Shown: positions 7,854 to 16,543 of the stretch, one piece after another
Position numbering within the stretch: position 1 is the first letter of the stretch
Layout: the number at the start of each line of letters is the position of its first letter
NCBI GenBank assembly: GCA_001644045.1
Contig: LUUF01000056.1
Coordinates: 62,001 to 126,000 of the forward strand
Source of the DNA: Methylomonas methanica
GTDB lineage: Bacteria > Pseudomonadota > Gammaproteobacteria > Methylococcales > Methylomonadaceae
Direction: 5' to 3'
Length of the DNA: 64,000 bases
Notes under the pieces: model-generated
The model's database searches: none
The model's input: only the letters and a program-made list of their open reading frames with translations
Told to the model about the DNA's origin: nothing
Made by a program: the position numbers and the translations under genes

Positions 7854-10268
7854 TTATTGGTAGATGGCGGACTGTAATTGCGATACAGCTGCTTTCAGGC
7901 CCTGAATGCCGCCGAAATGGCGGTTGGCGATTTCCGTGGGGGTGCCGTATTGTTCGAACGGCTGGATTTTCATCAATTCGGATAAGGCATTGAATTGGCT
8001 AATGCCGCGCTCGATGTATTTATCCAGCATCAGCGCGAGGATTTCGCGGGCCGTTTCGCTGTGCTGGCTGAATAGATTTTGTGCCGATTTACGGGCATAC
8101 TCGGCACGTTGCCGACGGGTCAATAGCGGCGCATTCCAGGCCAAGTGGCAAAGCAGATCGAAGGGATCGGCGTCCGGTAAGTCAGACGACGCTGCGAGTT
8201 CTTCGAAGCTGATGCCGCGTTCGGTCAGTTCGCGTAGCAAGTCGCTACGGGTATCCGGGTTGGCCCAGTCGCGCTGGAATTCCTGACTGCCGGGATACAT
8301 CGAACGCACAGCGCGACCGGAATATTCGGTGTAGCGCACGACTTGCAGTTTCTTGCCGTCGGTATCCAGATCGTAGACCAGGTGGCCGATGACTTCGACC
8401 ATGCCGCCATCGACATAAAATTTACGCGGTTCCTGCGGCGGATCGGTGATGATTTCACCTTCGCCGTCGGGAGGATTGTCATCGTCCGGCTGGTATTCGC
8501 CGGGAATTTCCTGGACTTCGTTATCAATGATCTCGACCGTGGTATCGACAATTTCGCCTTCTTCATCGATGGTGACTTCTTCGATACGCGCGGGATCGCC
8601 GTCAAAGTCCGGATCAGCGAAATGTCGTGTCGCCGTTCCGGTGAAATCGATGATGTTGAAATATTCCTTGCCGTAATCGACCTTCAGACGCGTGCCACGG
8701 CCGACGATTTGCTTGAATTCCGAGCGCGAACCGACGACACGAGCTAAAACCACGTTTTTCACCATTTCGGCATCGACTCCGGTGGTGAGGAGTTGCGAGG
8801 TGGTCAGGATGGCGGGGGTGGGTTTGTCGACATCTTGAAAATGGGCCAAATGGGTCAAGCCGATGGCGCCTTCGTCGGCGGTAACTCGGCAGACGTAATC
8901 GGGATATTGCTTGACCAGGTCGCTATTCAGATTGAGCAGTTCCTGGCGCATTTCCGAGGCGTGTTCCTGATCAACGCAAAACACCAAGGTTTTGGCGAAG
9001 CGATCAGTACCTTTCAAAAAATCGCTGAGATGCTTGGCCATGGCGCGAGTTCTTGCGCGTAAGGCAATCACGCGTTCGAAATCCTTGGTCTGATATTCAT
9101 CATCCGGTACCGGGCGGCCGTAACGATCCAGTTCGTCTTTCGAGGGGCGCCAGCCAGCGGCGTCGACGGTGGTAATCACGCGATGCACACGATATGGCGC
9201 CAGAAAGCCGTCTTCAATGCCTTGACGCAGACTGTAGGTGTAGACCGGATTGCCAAAATATTCGTAGCTATCGCGCGAGTCTTCTCTCAATGGGGTAGCA
9301 GTCATGCCGACTTGTACCGCCGGTTGGAAATAATCTAGCACCGCCCGCCAACTGCTGTCGTTGCGACTGGAGCCGCGATGGCACTCGTCGATGATGATCA
9401 AATCGAAAAAGTCCGGACGGTACTGACGAAACACATCGCTGGCGGGATTGGTCAATGCCTGGTAGATGCCGAAATACATTTCCCGGCCTTGACTGACATC
9501 GTTACCGGAAATTTTGAAGCGGGCATCGCCGAACGGGGCAAACATCTTGGCCATAGGATCGTCGACCAGAATGTTGCGGTCGGCGAGAAACAGAATTTTG
9601 GGGCGGCGGTATTCGCCTGTGCGGTTCCAGCGGCTATTCCACAACTTCCAACACAATTGAAATGCCACGCAGGTTTTGCCCGTGCCGGTGGCCATGGTGG
9701 TCAAGATGCGTTTTTGTCCGAGTAAAATCGTTTCGATGATGCGGTTGATGGCAATAACCTGGTAGTAACGGGGAATTTTTCCCGACACCAAGTTAAACGG
9801 TTCCAGCAATTGTTTACTGGCTGTTTCAGACAGTGAGGTGGAGGCGGTTAGACGGTGCCAGAGGTCATGGGGACTTGGGTAATGATCAATGATACGTTCA
9901 GTGCCCATTGTGTAATCGATTTCGATGATGTGCCGGCCATTAGTCGCGTAAGCGAATTTCAGGCCTAGGATTTCGGCATATTCACGGGCTTGCTGGACGC
10001 CGGTTTCAGCGGGGAAGCTGATGCTTTTAACTTCGACGACGGCCAGAGGGAAATCACGCCGGTAGTACAACAGATAATCAGCGCGTTTTTGTTGACCGCG
10101 ACGGACTTTGCCGCCGGTAACAAAAATCCGACCGTTGGTAAAAGTGCGTTGTTCGCCGATTGAATGGGGCGAGACTGACCAGCCCGCTTGAACCAATTTT
10201 GGGGTGACAAATTCGCGACTGGTATCCGCCTCGGTCATGATCGTATCGTGTTTGTTGTCCCTGTCCAT
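7854..10268 (-). CDS. hsdR: Type I restriction endonuclease subunit HsdR (EcoEI-like)
   Basis: This 804-residue motor and nuclease subunit has an N-terminal PD-(D/E)XK domain (RADYLL with D64, then VVEVK with E79 and K81). A superfamily 2 helicase core follows, with Walker A MATGTGKT near residue 190, the DECH box IIIDECHRG near 290, and motif VI (QIVGRGTRL) near 535. The C-terminal 200 residues match the EcoEI-type R C-terminal domain that docks the methyltransferase. It is much shorter than EcoKI HsdR but normal for the EcoEI class. It is the first gene of the operon, and all nuclease and ATPase residues I can see are intact. Confidence 0.95.
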   Translation of the reverse strand: MDRDNKHDTIMTEADTSREFVTPKLVQAGWSVSPHSIGEQRTFTNGRIFVTGGKVRRGQQKRADYLLYYRRDFPLAVVEVKSISFPAETGVQQAREYAEILGLKFAYATNGRHIIEIDYTMGTERIIDHYPSPHDLWHRLTASTSLSETASKQLLEPFNLVSGKIPRYYQVIAINRIIETILLGQKRILTTMATGTGKTCVAFQLCWKLWNSRWNRTGEYRRPKILFLADRNILVDDPMAKMFAPFGDARFKISGNDVSQGREMYFGIYQALTNPASDVFRQYRPDFFDLIIIDECHRGSSRNDSSWRAVLDYFQPAVQVGMTATPLREDSRDSYEYFGNPVYTYSLRQGIEDGFLAPYRVHRVITTVDAAGWRPSKDELDRYGRPVPDDEYQTKDFERVIALRARTRAMAKHLSDFLKGTDRFAKTLVFCVDQEHASEMRQELLNLNSDLVKQYPDYVCRVTADEGAIGLTHLAHFQDVDKPTPAILTTSQLLTTGVDAEMVKNVVLARVVGSRSEFKQIVGRGTRLKVDYGKEYFNIIDFTGTATRHFADPDFDGDPARIEEVTIDEEGEIVDTTVEIIDNEVQEIPGEYQPDDDNPPDGEGEIITDPPQEPRKFYVDGGMVEVIGHLVYDLDTDGKKLQVVRYTEYSGRAVRSMYPGSQEFQRDWANPDTRSDLLRELTERGISFEELAASSDLPDADPFDLLCHLAWNAPLLTRRQRAEYARKSAQNLFSQHSETAREILALMLDKYIERGISQFNALSELMKIQPFEQYGTPTEIANRHFGGIQGLKAAVSQLQSAIYQ

Positions 10269-10478
10269 CCAGTACTTTCCCGATCGAATGCCTAACGGTT
10301 ATTATGCAGAATCACTAAATACTGGAATGTTAGCAGCTAAGGGGCTTAACAAGTAAGTATTAACTATTTTGGTACATAGTTATTCAGCAATATTTTGGCC
10401 ACAATTAATTTAAGTAATATCATTCGATCTCGAAGATCATATTTCTATACAACCAACTTTTATCGAGACACGCATGAT
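10269..10478. other. Intergenic region upstream of hsdR
   Basis: This AT-rich gap lies between the hsdR start and the end of the PepSY gene and must hold the hsdR promoter, but I could not assign convincing -35 and -10 boxes. It contains the odd-centred palindrome GATCT-CGA-AGATC at 10426-10438. No coding potential was recognised. Confidence 0.5.
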
Positions 10479-11545
10479 TTATAAATCACTGCGGATATTA
10501 TTTTGCTGCTGAGCCCCCCTATGGTAACGCGGTTTAATAATGGGCAGGCTATGACGCAAGCCACTGCCGACCAACAAAATCAAGGCTAAGCCAAAAAAGA
10601 CTGACAGCCAATGGCCAGACATGCCCAGCAATTTGCCACTATGCAGGGGATATAGCAGATTGGCCCAATGAGAGGATGGTGTTTTGAGTTTAAGCAGGTT
10701 CCATTTTGCCCGTCTACGAACCCCCAGCTTCCGTCCAAGAAGCGAAAACGCCACGGCTGATTCGCGGTGGCCGGAAAATAGATGCGCTCCAACGGAGAGT
10801 TGCGGTAACCATTAACCGCTGCATCGACCAATCTGGGCAATGGCAGCGTCGTTAGCTGCTGCGTGGAAGTTGGCATCACAATCGCTGGCGGCGGGTCCAG
10901 CCATTGCATCAAAGGCCCGGCAAAGTTGAGCAGCGCCCCCAGTAAGGCTAGAACGGCAATGGGGCCACCCAGCAGCATCCCCGTTTGCCGGTGAATCGTT
11001 ACTAATCCGGGGAAACACTTTACCCTGCGCCGCTGCCGTTTTGCCGTCGCACTGCGCCTATACCATAGCCACAACCCCATCGCCCAAAGAAACAGTGTTC
11101 CTAAGCCGGCCAAGCTGGCGGCGATCTTTCCTGGCAGACCCAATACGCTGCCGCGGTGTAGTTCCCGCAGCCAATCCAATCCGTCCAAGTCGGTGGCATC
11201 CTTTGCCTCCAGGATGGCGGTTGTACCGGGATCGACAAATACCATCAGAGGTTCCGGCCCGGCAAGCTTGACCCTTGCGCTATGCTCCGGAGCTGTCGGC
11301 AGGAACAGCATCTCCAGGCGGTGCCGGGGATAGTGGTGCCGGACGGATTTGGCCAAGGTATCGGCATCAAGCGATCGATACACCGGGCTTGCCAGGCGAT
11401 AGGGCGGTGCGGTGTAGCGCAGATCGTCATGGAAACTCAGTACGATGCCGCTGGCGGCAATGATTAGCAGGGGTAAGGCAATCGCTATCCCCAGGTAAAA
11501 ATGGCCGAACCACAGTTTTTTGGAAATAGCCGCGCACAGAGTCAT
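10479..11545 (-). pseudogene. PepSY-associated transmembrane protein, frameshifted
   Basis: The first frame (11545 down to about 10700) encodes a PepSY-TM protein: TM1 at residues 10-35 (FGHFYLGIAIALPLLIIAASGIVL begins it), a periplasmic PepSY region with WLRELHRGSVLG, TM2-3, and a second PepSY stretch ending DGSWGFVDGQNG. The expected C-terminus (LYPLHSGKLLGMSGHW, then a membrane helix) continues in another frame to 10479. One missing or extra base between about 10705 and 10745 explains this; a run of five G at 10721-10725 is a likely spot. Such proteins often accompany siderophore receptors and may act in ferric-siderophore reduction. The start overlaps the HpcH gene by ATGA. Sequencing error cannot be excluded. 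Confidence 0.8.
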
Positions 11546-12312
11546 GCCGGGTTTTTCCCGTTCTGCAGATGCGCTTTGAATGCCCGGAAGGCAACGCCCC
11601 GGTCATCGCCCAGCAGGAAAGCGCGAACGCCGCGCTGAAGCCAGTATTCCTTTTGTTCAGGCAAACGCGGCAAGGCACAGAACGGCACATCGTATTTGTG
11701 GCAGGCATCGGCGATAGCCATGATCGCGGCCTGCACATCCGGATGCTGGGCCTGGCCGGGCACGCCGTAAGATTGGGACAGGTCGATTGCCCCCTCCAGT
11801 ACCAGGTCGATACCCGGCACGGAGACGATCGCGTCGATGTTTTCCACGCCGGTCCGGTCTTCGATCATGACCGCGACCAGCAGCTCGGCGTTGGCCCGTT
11901 CGAAATAGCTCGGCAAGTTCAGGCGGCCGAAACCCGTGGTACGGCCGCCGCTGATGCCGCGTTGGCCCTGCGGATGGTAGCGGCTGGCACTGACGGCCGC
12001 TACCGCTTCGGCACGGTTTTGCACATGAGGGACGACAATGCCTTGCGCGCCGCTGTCCAAAGCGCGCAAAATCGTAGCGGCATCCATGCCGGGCACGCGG
12101 ACCAAGGTGGTAAGCCCCGCGCATTCCGCGGCCCGGATCATATTTTCCAGGGTTTCCGGATTGGTGTTCACATGTTCCAGGTCCAGGATGACGAAATCGT
12201 ATCCGGCATAACCCAGCATTTCCACCAGCAACGGCGACGGCACCGAATTCAGCAGACCGTATACCGTCTCGCCGTTACGCAGGGCCTGTTTCAGTTTATT
12301 GGTTTGCAGCAT
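11542..12312 (-). CDS. HpcH/HpaI aldolase-family protein, SbnG-like (possible citrate synthase)
   Basis: The 256-residue protein has the HpcH/HpaI barrel signature: FVILDLEH, GIVVPHVQ, RGISGGR, VAVMIEDRTG with the metal-ligand Glu, and DLVLEGAIDLS with the metal-ligand Asp. The ATG at 12312 is chosen because CAGGAG lies about 8 bases upstream and the family begins here; it overlaps the decarboxylase gene by 17 bases. In staphyloferrin B clusters the related SbnG makes citrate from oxaloacetate and acetyl-CoA for siderophore assembly. By analogy this enzyme may supply citrate to the NIS synthetases encoded upstream. That role is inferred from context; a true aldolase is the alternative. Confidence 0.8.
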   Translation of the reverse strand: MLQTNKLKQALRNGETVYGLLNSVPSPLLVEMLGYAGYDFVILDLEHVNTNPETLENMIRAAECAGLTTLVRVPGMDAATILRALDSGAQGIVVPHVQNRAEAVAAVSASRYHPQGQRGISGGRTTGFGRLNLPSYFERANAELLVAVMIEDRTGVENIDAIVSVPGIDLVLEGAIDLSQSYGVPGQAQHPDVQAAIMAIADACHKYDVPFCALPRLPEQKEYWLQRGVRAFLLGDDRGVAFRAFKAHLQNGKNPA

Positions 12313-13531
12313 GAACCGGCTCCTGCGCTGATAGATAGATATGCCGCGGGTGCAGGTGGCGCAGAAAGTCGTGGTGGGATATATGCCAGGCATAAGCGCC
12401 GGCATAAGGAAACACCAGCAGGTCGCCGACCCGCAACCGTCCCACCGGTGCGTCGGTGGCTAAAACATCTTTCGGAGTGCAGAGCTGGCCGACCACGGTG
12501 ATTTCGGTCTGTTCGACGCCGGGCCGGGGAAACGGATAGGGCCAGTGTTCGCGCGGCAATACCAAAAACGGATGGCTGTGGCCTTGGGCGTAGGGTGTGC
12601 GGAAATGGTGGGTGCCGCCGCGTCCGACCGCGAAATGGCGGCCGAAGCATTGCTTGATGTCCAGCACCTGCATCGCGTAATAGCCGCAGGCCGCGGTCAG
12701 GTAACGGCCCGGTTCGAAGCGGATGCGCCAGTCCTGCATGTTTTCGCTCTCGACCAATGCCGTCAAACCGGCACTGAACGCCGGCCAGTCGAATTGCCGC
12801 TCGGGTTCGCGGTAATTGATGCCGATGCCGCCGCCCACGTTGAGGTGGTTAATAGTGAGCCCGAATTGCTCCCGCCATTGCCGCGCCTGACGGAAGTAAC
12901 GCGAAAGCAAGGCCAGATGGGCATCGGCGTCCAATTGGTGGGACATCAGGTGGAAGTGGAAGCCATGTAAACGGATTTCCGGGTGTCGTGCCAGCCATGT
13001 CAGGCATTGGGGCAGTTGGCCTGAATCGATACCAAACGGGGTGGCCCGGCCGCCCATGGTCAAGGTGGTGGCCGGTACACCGCCCAACGCAAGATTGATA
13101 CGCAGCAGCACATCGGCCTGCCTGTCCGTACTTCGGGCCAGCCAGGCCAGCCGCCGCAATTCACCCAGGCTTTCAACGTGCAGCAATTCCACGTCTTGCT
13201 CCAACGCGGCGGCTAGCTCGGTATCCAGCTTGCCGGGACCGCCGAAAATCACCGGCGTATCGGGGAAATGGCGGCGGACCCAGTCCAGTTCGCCGCCGGA
13301 TGCGACCTCGAAACCGCGCACATACGGCGCCAGCGTTTGCAAGATCGGCAGGTCGGAATTCGCTTTGACCGCATAAAAGAGTTCGCAATTGCTCGGCAGT
13401 GTTGCGGCCAACTCGGCGGCATGGCTATCCAGCGCCGCCAAGTCGTAGATATAGGCGCACAGCGGCTCATCGGTGCAGGCGAGATGAACGGCTTCCGTCA
13501 CTCGCGCTAACGATCGGTTCATGTCACGCAT
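12296..13531 (-). CDS. pvsE: PLP-dependent decarboxylase of siderophore synthesis (PvsE-like)
   Basis: The 411-residue protein belongs to the diaminopimelate/ornithine decarboxylase fold-III family. The PLP lysine lies in FYAVKANSD (K56), the glycine-rich phosphate loop in NVGGGIGINY, and a FEPGRYLTA motif follows. In vibrioferrin synthesis PvsE decarboxylates the serine-derived part to give an ethanolamine unit. SbnH has a similar role in staphyloferrin B. It overlaps the pvsD-like gene by 8 bases and sits in the same place as pvsE in the vibrioferrin operon. The substrate here is inferred. An alternative ATG at 13522 is possible. Confidence 0.82.
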   Translation of the reverse strand: MRDMNRSLARVTEAVHLACTDEPLCAYIYDLAALDSHAAELAATLPSNCELFYAVKANSDLPILQTLAPYVRGFEVASGGELDWVRRHFPDTPVIFGGPGKLDTELAAALEQDVELLHVESLGELRRLAWLARSTDRQADVLLRINLALGGVPATTLTMGGRATPFGIDSGQLPQCLTWLARHPEIRLHGFHFHLMSHQLDADAHLALLSRYFRQARQWREQFGLTINHLNVGGGIGINYREPERQFDWPAFSAGLTALVESENMQDWRIRFEPGRYLTAACGYYAMQVLDIKQCFGRHFAVGRGGTHHFRTPYAQGHSHPFLVLPREHWPYPFPRPGVEQTEITVVGQLCTPKDVLATDAPVGRLRVGDLLVFPYAGAYAWHISHHDFLRHLHPRHIYLSAQEPVHAANQ

Positions 13532-15353
13532 CCCCCAGATCCAGATGGGCTAACGGGCTGGGCAATGGGATGTAGGTGGACTCGCGATCCGGACGTTTGT
13601 AAAAGCGGTTGATCAAGTTGGCCTTGGCGGGGAAGGGCGCGCCTGCCAGCAGGGCATTGACACGCCGCGCCGCATTCGGATTGCCGTGCTGAGCCAGATA
13701 GCAACGTAACTGGTGACCGACGATGCGCCACAGGCGAGGTTCCAGCGACGGGTGCAAGGCGCTCAATTGCGCTACAGCCTCGCAGAAATTGTTGACCAGC
13801 AGGCAATAGGCGATACGGTTCCAGCCCTGGTCTTCGCTATAAAACAGCGCTTGTCGCACCCTTGCGTCGACGGCGTCGAGCGGAACGGCGTTGAACCGTC
13901 CCGCAACCAGCTTGACGCCCTCGAAATCGCGCAGCCAGACGTGGCTGGGCCAGTCATGGGTCAAGCCGACCAGCACGTTCTGCAAGTGCGGTTCGAACAC
14001 GATGCCGTAATCGAAAAAGCAATGCAGCACCGGCGGCAGCAGCTGTTCGACATAGGCCGAGAACCAGTCTTCCGCTATCGCATCCCACGGCGCGGCTTGT
14101 CTTCGCGCCAAACTGCCGATAATGTCCGCCAGCCGTGCCTGGCCCCGGGTATGGTTGCCGAACAGGGAGCCGGCCAGTAGCGGCGTCGCCCCGGCGGTGT
14201 CCGCCGGGTCCAGTCCCTGGCGCAGGATCAGGCCGAAACCTTCCGCCGCCTCCCGCTCGGCTGGAGTTTCATCGTTACCCAGCCGCACTGACGCGTAGGC
14301 CGGTTCCTCCAGTATCCGTAGGCCAGGGAATTGTGTGGCCAAGCGCGGCCCGATGGTCCGCATGATGTGGGTGACTTGCAGCGCGCCGTCCAGCTCGTAA
14401 ATGGCATTCTTGCGCACGCAATTGGTGATGCGGACATGCAGGGAACATTTGTAAAAATAGGGATTGTCCGGGTGGAACAAGGTGCGTATCGACGAGGTGG
14501 CGAAATAAGTCGGTCCCTGTGGACCCAGGTCACGTAGCCGGTCCTGTTCGAGAGCCGCCTGTACGGCCGGCCGGGACAGTAAATAACGCGCTTGCCAGGG
14601 ATGCGTCGGCAGCAGGGCGAAATCGTCGTCCGCTTTCAGGCCGGTGGGCGCTTGGGCGGCCAGCAAGGCATCGGCTGATTCCGGCAGCAGCGATTGCTGG
14701 AGCCAGTGTTCGCGGCGCACCGCGAAATAATGCAGCGGGAAGCGGGCGCGCAACTCCGGGGCGTAGCTTTGCAGATCCGCAGCCGAAAAGCCTTGGCGGC
14801 TCTTCGGTGCCGGGTGGAACGGGTGGCCATAGGCCAAGGATTGCTCGGAATCCAGATAAGCGGCCAAGGTTTTTGGGGGGACTGCCGGTTGCGGCGCCGC
14901 GAGAATAGCGCCGGTCACCGCGACGCTGTCGCGGATTTGCTCCAGCAGTTCTTCATTGAACGGGACATCGTTTTGGTTGGCCAAGTCGCGTAGCAGCAAC
15001 GTGGCTAATATGCGCCAGTCCAACGGAGCCCAGGGACGTCCCGGCGATTTGTGATAGAAAGGCGAACGATAGCGGTAATTGCCGGTAGCCGAAGCTTGGT
15101 CGACCGCCACTAACAGCCGTTCCCCGCTGTGCGGCAACAGGATATGCATGGCTTTTCCTCCGCCTTGCCCCAGCGCCGCGCGCAACGCCATAGGCCAATC
15201 GCCTTGGCCGAACAGTGGACCGATGCCGATTTGCCCGGCCGCGCCGGCGACTTCGCGGCAATAGCAATTGAGCAAGGTCTCCAGGCTGCGCTGGCCGGCT
15301 TGATCCTCTGCCGAGCATGATTGGTAAAAAGTTTGCAGTGCTTGATGTCTCAT
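13524..15353 (-). CDS. pvsD: NIS siderophore synthetase, IucA/IucC family (PvsD-like)
   Basis: The 609-residue protein carries the NIS synthetase signatures YGHPFHPAPKSRQGF, LLPTHPWQARYLL, SSIRTLFHP and EPHLQNVLVG, which bind ATP and the carboxylate. NIS synthetases adenylate citrate or a related carboxylate and join it to an amine or alcohol. I chose ATG 15353 because GGAG lies 7 bases upstream. An upstream extension to 15524 would add 57 Arg-rich residues inside pvsC and is unlikely to be real. The start lies 17 bases past the end of the exporter gene. By position it corresponds to PvsD, which starts vibrioferrin assembly from citrate. Confidence 0.88.
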   Translation of the reverse strand: MRHQALQTFYQSCSAEDQAGQRSLETLLNCYCREVAGAAGQIGIGPLFGQGDWPMALRAALGQGGGKAMHILLPHSGERLLVAVDQASATGNYRYRSPFYHKSPGRPWAPLDWRILATLLLRDLANQNDVPFNEELLEQIRDSVAVTGAILAAPQPAVPPKTLAAYLDSEQSLAYGHPFHPAPKSRQGFSAADLQSYAPELRARFPLHYFAVRREHWLQQSLLPESADALLAAQAPTGLKADDDFALLPTHPWQARYLLSRPAVQAALEQDRLRDLGPQGPTYFATSSIRTLFHPDNPYFYKCSLHVRITNCVRKNAIYELDGALQVTHIMRTIGPRLATQFPGLRILEEPAYASVRLGNDETPAEREAAEGFGLILRQGLDPADTAGATPLLAGSLFGNHTRGQARLADIIGSLARRQAAPWDAIAEDWFSAYVEQLLPPVLHCFFDYGIVFEPHLQNVLVGLTHDWPSHVWLRDFEGVKLVAGRFNAVPLDAVDARVRQALFYSEDQGWNRIAYCLLVNNFCEAVAQLSALHPSLEPRLWRIVGHQLRCYLAQHGNPNAARRVNALLAGAPFPAKANLINRFYKRPDRESTYIPLPSPLAHLDLGDA

Positions 15354-15370
15354 GATGGGTCTCCAAAGGG

Positions 15371-16543
15371 TCAAATATTTTCGGTGCAGGGGCGGCAACA
15401 GTTTGAAATTGCCAGCCAAGCGGCGGCTGCGGTCATAATCACGGCGCCGAGTAGAAAAGGTGCGTGCGGGCCGAAACCGTCGACCATGGCTCCGGCGGCC
15501 AGACCGGCGGCTACCGCGCCCCATTTAGAGCCGCTTTCCAGCCAGCCGAAGGTGCGTCCGGCATTGTTTTCATGGACCAGCGCCGCCACCAGGGCATGCA
15601 GCACGATAAAGGCGCCGGTCATGGCCAATCCCATCAACGTTCGCCACAGGATCAAACCTGCCAGGCTTTGCGTCTGGGCCTGCCCGAACAGGGCCAAGGC
15701 CATTAACAGGAACATCCCTGCCAGCCCCGCCGGCGACATCCGTTGCCCGAAATGGCCGGTCAGGACGCCGGCCGTGCCCAAGTAAAGCAGATGGGGAAGA
15801 CCGAACAGCAGTCCGGCCAGTTCGACGGAGACCGATTCCAAACCTTGGGCGTAAGGGATGAAGTAAGGAAACGTCGCGACGGTCGCGAAAACGAAAGCAA
15901 ATTGCAGCGCGTAAACAGTGTTCGCCGGCAGCAGCGGCCGGCCTATGGTGGTGTATTTCGGCCGATAGTCGTCGTCTGCGGCTTTCGCCGGTTCCGGCAA
16001 TAACCACAGCAGCAAGGCCGCAGCCAGCGGTAATAAGGCCAGATAGCGGTAAAGTTCTATCGGCGAAACCGAAGCGGCGAACAGCCCCAGCACGGCGGGA
16101 GCGACCACCAGCGCCGCGCGCGCGGAACCTTGCATCAGGGTCAGGCTGCGGGCCAGGGCGGGACCGCTGGACATTGTCGCCAGGTAAGCATTGGAAGCGG
16201 CGAACGTGCCACCCAGCATTCCCTGCAAAGCCAAAGCCAGAAAGAACAGCGTGGCGTTATTGCTATAGCCGGCAAGCAGGAAACTCGCCGACAGTCCCAG
16301 TTGCGCGCGCAACAATGAGATTTTTTTGCCGATCCGGTCGGCAAACAAGCCCCACCAGGGGCTGGATAGCGCCGTGAAAAACGTCGGAACAACGTAAAAC
16401 CAGCCGACCAGGTAAGCGTTGCTGTTGTGCAGCGACTGGGTGAGTATCAGCGCAAAGAGTGGCGGCATGCCGAGGGCGGCGAACGCCGCGATAAAATGGC
16501 AAAACATGACCACCATCACCATACGGCGTTCAGCGGCCGTCAT
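15371..16543 (-). CDS. pvsC: MFS exporter of the siderophore operon (PvsC-like)
   Basis: The 390-residue protein has about 12 membrane helices and the MFS loop 2-3 motif (GLFADRIGKKISLL, near residue 65). It is embedded between the two NIS synthetase genes, with an ATGA overlap with the upstream one, as in vibrioferrin clusters where PvsC exports the finished siderophore across the inner membrane. MFS sequence alone does not tell the substrate, so the role rests on gene order. Confidence 0.83.
   Translation of the reverse strand: MTAAERRMVMVVMFCHFIAAFAALGMPPLFALILTQSLHNSNAYLVGWFYVVPTFFTALSSPWWGLFADRIGKKISLLRAQLGLSASFLLAGYSNNATLFFLALALQGMLGGTFAASNAYLATMSSGPALARSLTLMQGSARAALVVAPAVLGLFAASVSPIELYRYLALLPLAAALLLWLLPEPAKAADDDYRPKYTTIGRPLLPANTVYALQFAFVFATVATFPYFIPYAQGLESVSVELAGLLFGLPHLLYLGTAGVLTGHFGQRMSPAGLAGMFLLMALALFGQAQTQSLAGLILWRTLMGLAMTGAFIVLHALVAALVHENNAGRTFGWLESGSKWGAVAAGLAAGAMVDGFGPHAPFLLGAVIMTAAAAWLAISNCCRPCTENI

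Noticed and set aside
14500-15524. Longer PvsD-like protein starting at 15524
   Set aside because: The extra 57 residues are Arg-rich, lie inside the exporter gene and lack a ribosome binding site; ATG 15353 has GGAG at the right distance.
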